DNA of 64,000 nucleotides from UBA6107 sp034430175 (GTDB lineage Bacteria; Chloroflexota; Anaerolineae; Anaerolineales; Anaerolineaceae). Each line of letters starts with the position of its first letter. Position 1 is the first letter of the stretch. The notes beneath the pieces are model-generated. The model made no database searches and was not told the DNA's origin. It saw only the letters and a program-made list of their open reading frames with translations. Positions 60,693-64,000 of the stretch are shown here, piece after piece. Location: contig DAOUFI010000012.1 of assembly GCA_034430175.1 (NCBI GenBank), positions 50,428 to 114,427 on the forward strand, given 5' to 3'. The position numbers and the translations under genes are program-made.

Positions 60693-61529
60693 TTACCGAT
60701 TACCGGCGTTGCGGCGGCGAACAATAAACTGGTTGCTCTGCTTGTTGCGGCGAGTCTTATAACCACGGGTGGGTCTACCCCACGGGCTCTTCGGACCGGG
60801 CATACCGGCAGGCTGACGGCCTTCACCACCACCATGCGGATGGTCGCGCGGGCTCATCGCAGTTCCACGCACGGTCGGGCGAATACCCATATGGCGCTTG
60901 CGACCGGCTTTTCCAAGTTTGATGTTGCTGTGATCGGTATTTCCGACCTGACCAATGGTGGCATAGCACAATTGGCGGATAAGGCGCACTTCACCGGAGG
61001 GCATACGGATTTGGGCGTAATCGCCCTCTTTGCCCAGTAGTTGAGCTGAAGTACCGGCTGAACGGACCAATTGGCCGCCTTTGCCTTCTTTCATCTCGAT
61101 GTTATGCACCATGGTACCGACGGGGATGTTCGAGATCGGCAGACTGTTCCCAGGACGGATATCTGCGTTCGGTCCGGAGATGACGGTATCATCCACTTTC
61201 AAGCCCAACGGAGCAATGATGTAGCGTTTTTCACCATCGGCGTAGACGAGCAAAGCCAGACGAGCCGTGCGGTTGGGATCATATTCGATCGCAGAGACAC
61301 GAGCCGGAATGTTCAACTTATCGCGTTTGAAATCCACGATACGGATGTACTGGCGCTGCCCACCACCCTGATGCCGGACGGTGACGTGGCCAATGTTATT
61401 GCGGCCAGCGCGAGCTTTACGCAGTACGATCAGCGACCGTTCCGGTTTGTCTTTGGTGATCTCATCAAAGCTGTAACCGGTCATGTTACGGCGGCTGGGA
61501 GTTGTGGGTTTATAGATCTTGATAGCCAT
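60693..61529 (-). CDS. rplB: 50S ribosomal protein uL2
   Basis: 278 residues. TSRRNMTGYSFDEIT near the start, the KRYIIAPLGLKVDDTV block, and the nearly invariant C-terminal part RPTVRGTAMSPRDHPHGGGEGR are L2. The conserved His there supports peptidyl transfer. It overlaps rplW by one base at the start. Confidence 0.98.
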   Translation of the reverse strand: MAIKIYKPTTPSRRNMTGYSFDEITKDKPERSLIVLRKARAGRNNIGHVTVRHQGGGQRQYIRIVDFKRDKLNIPARVSAIEYDPNRTARLALLVYADGEKRYIIAPLGLKVDDTVISGPNADIRPGNSLPISNIPVGTMVHNIEMKEGKGGQLVRSAGTSAQLLGKEGDYAQIRMPSGEVRLIRQLCYATIGQVGNTDHSNIKLGKAGRKRHMGIRPTVRGTAMSPRDHPHGGGEGRQPAGMPGPKSPWGRPTRGYKTRRNKQSNQFIVRRRNAGNR

Positions 61530-61828
61530 TATTCAACCCCTTCAAAAATGGGGATTCGGTCTTCTGAATTAAGGGTAACAACAGCTTTCTTGTAACCGGG
61601 ATTCTTTACATCCACCCGACGGCTGCGTTTCATGCCGCGTTTGGCCGGTACGTTGATAATATTGACCCTTACGACCTTCACTTTGAAAATCGTTTCAACA
61701 GCGTCTTTTACCATGGTTCGGTTTGCATCATCAGAGATTTCGAAAACATACTGATGCATTCGGTTTACCAGGTAATTCGACTTTTCAGTCACAATGGGAC
61801 GCTTGAGTACGTCATAAATCGAGCTCAT
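61529..61828 (-). CDS. rplW: 50S ribosomal protein uL23
   Basis: 99 residues. YDVLKRPIVTEKSNYLVNRMHQYVFEI and VNIINVPAKRGMKRSRRVDV are family marks. L23 lies at the exit tunnel and binds trigger factor and SRP. It lies 12 bases after rplD. Confidence 0.96.
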   Translation of the reverse strand: MSSIYDVLKRPIVTEKSNYLVNRMHQYVFEISDDANRTMVKDAVETIFKVKVVRVNIINVPAKRGMKRSRRVDVKNPGYKKAVVTLNSEDRIPIFEGVE

Positions 61829-61840
61829 TTCATCCTCCGC

Positions 61841-62467
61841 CTATCCCAGGTTCGCCTTGATCAGATCAAGTGCAGTGACCGGAATCAATACTTTATCGAA
61901 GACAAACAGGTCGCGGATGTTTAGATAGCTGGCGTGCAGTATCTTGGCATCCGGGATGTTGTTCGTCGAGCGGATCACGTCTTCGTATGACTCTATTGAC
62001 GGGATCAGAACCAGGGCGCTTGATTCACCAACCATTTTATTCAGGGCAGAAGCCATAATGCGGGTCTTCGGTTCATCCAGTTTCAATTCATCCACGACGA
62101 CAATCATATTCTCCGCAGCTTTTTGAGACAGGGCTGAGCGCAAGGCCGCCTGTCGCATCTTGCGAGGCATGGAGAAGCTGTATGAATGCATGTGCGGGGT
62201 GTGAATCTTTCCACCACCCTTCCATTGCGCAGAACGGGTTGAACCCTGGCGGGCGCGGCCGGTTCCTTTTTGACGCCAGGGTTTGTGCCCGCCACCCGAA
62301 ACATCGCTCTTGGTCTTGGTTTCGTGCGTACCAAGGTGAGCGTTTGCCGTCTGGCGAACAAAGGCCTGGTGCATCAAATCGACATTAATAGGGGCTTCAA
62401 AGATCTCGGCAGGTAATTCCACCGATTTGACCTTCTTGCCTTCCATGTTTACGACATCAACTTTCAT
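61841..62467 (-). CDS. rplD: 50S ribosomal protein uL4
   Basis: 208 residues from the ATG at 62467, chosen because GGAG lies nine bases upstream; the first of two earlier ATGs (62482) overlaps the GGAG itself. KPWRQKGTGRARQGSTRSAQWKGGG-type tunnel loop and MRQAALRSALSQKA are L4 marks. In E. coli L4 represses its own operon through a leader; a structured gap between rpsJ and rplC here is a candidate target. Confidence 0.95.
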   Translation of the reverse strand: MKVDVVNMEGKKVKSVELPAEIFEAPINVDLMHQAFVRQTANAHLGTHETKTKSDVSGGGHKPWRQKGTGRARQGSTRSAQWKGGGKIHTPHMHSYSFSMPRKMRQAALRSALSQKAAENMIVVVDELKLDEPKTRIMASALNKMVGESSALVLIPSIESYEDVIRSTNNIPDAKILHASYLNIRDLFVFDKVLIPVTALDLIKANLG

Positions 62468-62508
62468 AGTCATATGCTCCATTCATCCAGGTATGGTTCT
62501 CAGTCTGG

Positions 62509-63138
62509 TTACTGCTTCCGTGATTCTTTGATCACGACCAGGCCGCCACGCGCGCCGGGTACAGAACCACCCACGCCGATGACGTTGCGTTCGGCGTCCA
62601 CCAGGACGATTTTAAGATTCTGCGCAGTTACAGCGTCATTGCCCATATGACCTGCTCTACGGTGACCTTTGTAAACACGGCCAGGAGTGGTCGTGGCGCC
62701 GTTGGAACCGGGCGCGCGCAATCGATCGGATTGACCGTGTGTTTTCGGTCCACCGTGGAAATGATAGCGCTTCACTGCACCAGCAAAACCTTTACCTTTG
62801 CTCGTACCTGAGACATCGACCTTCTCGCCCACCGCGAAAACAGAAACATCCAGCTTGTCGCCCTCTTTGAGGTCGATTTCGCTGGCTTTGAATTCGCGCA
62901 AGAACTTAAGTGGGGGTAGGTCAGCACGCTTGAGGTGACCAATTTCGCCACCAGTTAAGCGTTTCGGCTTGACTTCCTCGTAACCCAACTGCACGGCTGA
63001 ATAACCTTCTTTTTCAACCGAGCGGATCTGGGTAACGAAGCACGGCCCAGCTTCGATAAGCGTGACAGGAACTGCCGCGCCGTTGTCATCGAAAATCTGG
63101 GTCATGCCGATTTTCTTCCCGATCAGCCCTTTTAACAT
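62509..63138 (-). CDS. rplC: 50S ribosomal protein uL3
   Basis: 209 residues. GLIGKKIGMTQIFDDNGAAVPVTLIEAGP opens it, and FAGAVKRYHFHGGPKTHGQSDRLRAPGS is the family signature. L3 starts 50S assembly. AGGAG lies upstream of its ATG. The 263 bases before it hold a strongly folded leader. Confidence 0.97.
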   Translation of the reverse strand: MLKGLIGKKIGMTQIFDDNGAAVPVTLIEAGPCFVTQIRSVEKEGYSAVQLGYEEVKPKRLTGGEIGHLKRADLPPLKFLREFKASEIDLKEGDKLDVSVFAVGEKVDVSGTSKGKGFAGAVKRYHFHGGPKTHGQSDRLRAPGSNGATTTPGRVYKGHRRAGHMGNDAVTAQNLKIVLVDAERNVIGVGGSVPGARGGLVVIKESRKQ

Positions 63139-63401
63139 TTCAGTTGTACTCCTTCAAAAATATATAAAGAGACTGTCAGCCTGGGCTAGGCTGCATCATC
63201 CCTGAACAATCCAGTCAGCAGTTTGCTGCGTCTACAGTCATTGTTTGTGCGCCTACAAAACTGCTCTTGGATTGCCACTTTCAGGTACTAAAGTACCCAA
63301 ACCGGACCATTTTACCGCATTAAGCGTCAAATAGCCAGTGTACTGCCAAATTTTAAGGTGATCTACCGATACTAACTACGAAATCGTCGGTAACTGGTCA
63401 C
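63139..63401 (-). promoter_or_regulatory. structured intercistronic leader between rpsJ and rplC
   Basis: In transcript order: a GGTACT/AGTACC hairpin near 63284-63299; then a long two-part hairpin pairing 63207-63213 with 63268-63274 and 63217-63224 with 63258-63265; then CAGCCT/AGGCTG (63177-63193), followed by TCTCTTTATATATTTTT. The last hairpin with T-rich tail is attenuator-like. No gene fits the gap. Most S10 operons have only short gaps at this point. Confidence 0.5.
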
Positions 63402-63713
63402 TTAGATCTTGATCTCAATATCCACACCCGCAGGCAGATTCAAACGCATCAGCATGTCGATGGTTTTGGCGTCTGGATCGAGCACGTCTATCAAGCGGTT
63501 GTGTGTGCGGACTTCGAAATGCTCATGTGAGTCTTTATCAATGAATGCAGAACGGCGTACCGTAAAGCGTTCAATACGGGTTGGCAGCGGAACAGGACCC
63601 ACAACGTGAGCGCCACTGCGTTCCGCAGTCTCGACGATCCTCTTGGCGGATTGATCAAGAACGCGGTGATCATAAGCTTTCAGACGAATTCGTATTTTTT
63701 GTTTGGCCATCAT
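63402..63713 (-). CDS. rpsJ: 30S ribosomal protein uS10
   Basis: 103 residues from ATG 63713, with AGG overlapping the tuf stop; a second ATG directly follows. KIRIRLKAYDHRVLDQSAKRIVETAERSGA and PLPTRIERFTVRRSAFIDKDSHEHFEVRTH are S10 marks. It also acts as NusE in antitermination in other bacteria. It follows tuf by 7 bases. Confidence 0.97.
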   Translation of the reverse strand: MMAKQKIRIRLKAYDHRVLDQSAKRIVETAERSGAHVVGPVPLPTRIERFTVRRSAFIDKDSHEHFEVRTHNRLIDVLDPDAKTIDMLMRLNLPAGVDIEIKI

Positions 63714-63720
63714 ACTCTAC

Positions 63721-64000
63721 CTATGCAATGATTTTTGTGATCACGCCGGCGCCAACCGTCAGACCACCTTCGCGAATAGCAAATTTTGAACCCTGTTCCA
63801 AAGCAACCGGAATGATCAGATCGCATTCCATAGACACATCGTCGCCTGGCATGACCATCTCAACACCTTCCGGTAACTTGATCGAACCGGTCACATCCAT
63901 TGTGCGGATGTAGAACTGCGGGCGATATCCACTGAAGAACGGCTTGTGGCGTCCGCCTTCTTCTTTCTTCAGAATGTAGACCTGCGCCATAAACTTGGTG
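63721..64000 (-). CDS. tuf: elongation factor Tu (partial, 5' end beyond window)
   Basis: About 93 C-terminal residues are visible; the frame runs to the window edge. TKFMAQVYILKKEEGGRH and FFSGYRPQFYIRTMDVTG belong to domain 3, followed by MVMPGDDVSMECDLI and FAIREGGLTVGAGVITKII. EF-Tu brings aminoacyl-tRNA to the ribosome. Its place before rpsJ is the str/S10 junction. Confidence 0.97.
   Translation of the reverse strand, partial: TKFMAQVYILKKEEGGRHKPFFSGYRPQFYIRTMDVTGSIKLPEGVEMVMPGDDVSMECDLIIPVALEQGSKFAIREGGLTVGAGVITKIIA

Noticed and set aside
63298..63330. Promoter inside the rpsJ-rplC gap
   Set aside because: TTGACG and TAAAAT on the minus strand are 10 bases apart, too close for sigma-70.
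1..64000. CRISPR array, rRNA genes or complete insertion sequence
   Set aside because: No regularly spaced direct repeats, rRNA segments or transposase genes were seen.

Overview
The window looks like a chromosome segment of a bacterium most consistent with Chloroflexota (Anaerolineae-like). This is my judgement from the protein character, the mixed GC content and the merged ribosomal operon; no database search was run. It contains a prophage end, an accessory region, a riboswitch-controlled methionine/CoA operon, a stretch of metabolic and transport genes, and a near-complete ribosomal protein super-operon on the minus strand.

Region 1 (1-5060) is the right end of a tailed-phage prophage. 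On the minus strand, from right to left, it holds a LuxR-type HTH protein, two membrane proteins (lysis candidates), an HNH endonuclease, small and large terminase subunits, a DUF115-like protein, a small membrane protein and the start of an HK97-type portal gene cut by the window edge. It ends at the 3' part of a tRNA-Pro gene (5018-5055), which I read as the attachment site. That fragment is followed by its terminator and an imperfect second copy of the tRNA-end/terminator unit.

Region 2 (5340-15490) carries a tandem pair of paralogous proteins (Pro/Gln-rich N-terminus, one membrane segment, coiled coil), each with its own promoter and terminator. Next come an MBOAT acyltransferase / SGNH-like / EamA transporter (His-rich tail) gene run, a GH2 beta-mannosidase, and a convergent beta-helix-type lipoprotein. 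Region 3 (15700-19150) is a partly AT-rich defence-like island: VapBC, a DUF5343 gene overlapping a HEPN/DUF4145-like gene, and a DUF3800 gene preceded by a strong promoter and a structured 5' leader.

Region 4 (19300-28820) opens with a SAM-I riboswitch and terminator, followed by metH, a fused homocysteine methyltransferase/methylenetetrahydrofolate reductase, coaX, coaBC, a phosphodiesterase-like gene and a DUF4349 lipoprotein. Region 5 (28848-46431) holds a GH36 alpha-galactosidase (minus), a DinG-type helicase with exonuclease domain, a UbiA-type prenyltransferase, a single-chain DppB-DppC permease with a TPR-like N-terminus, fused FTCD, dcd, a deacetylase-like lipoprotein, an ATP-cone uridine kinase, a membrane protein, a dual-specificity phosphatase and a MazG protein. 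A dispersed repeat built on TCGAGAATCG sits at the 3' ends of several of these genes.

Region 6 (46578-64000, minus) runs tuf(partial)-rpsJ-rplC-rplD-rplW-rplB-rpsS-rplV-rpsC-rplP-rpmC-rpsQ-rplN-rplX-rplE-rpsZ-rpsH-rplF-rplR-rpsE-rpmD-rplO-secY-adk-map-rpmJ-rpsM-rpsK-rpsD-rpoA-rplQ-truA-rplM-rpsI. infA is absent from its usual place, and a 263-base structured gap separates rpsJ from rplC.

The best candidates for something new are the DUF3800 gene with its alternative-hairpin leader, the DUF5343/HEPN pair next to it, the tRNA-Pro/terminator duplication, the fused orphan permease, and the structured rpsJ-rplC gap.
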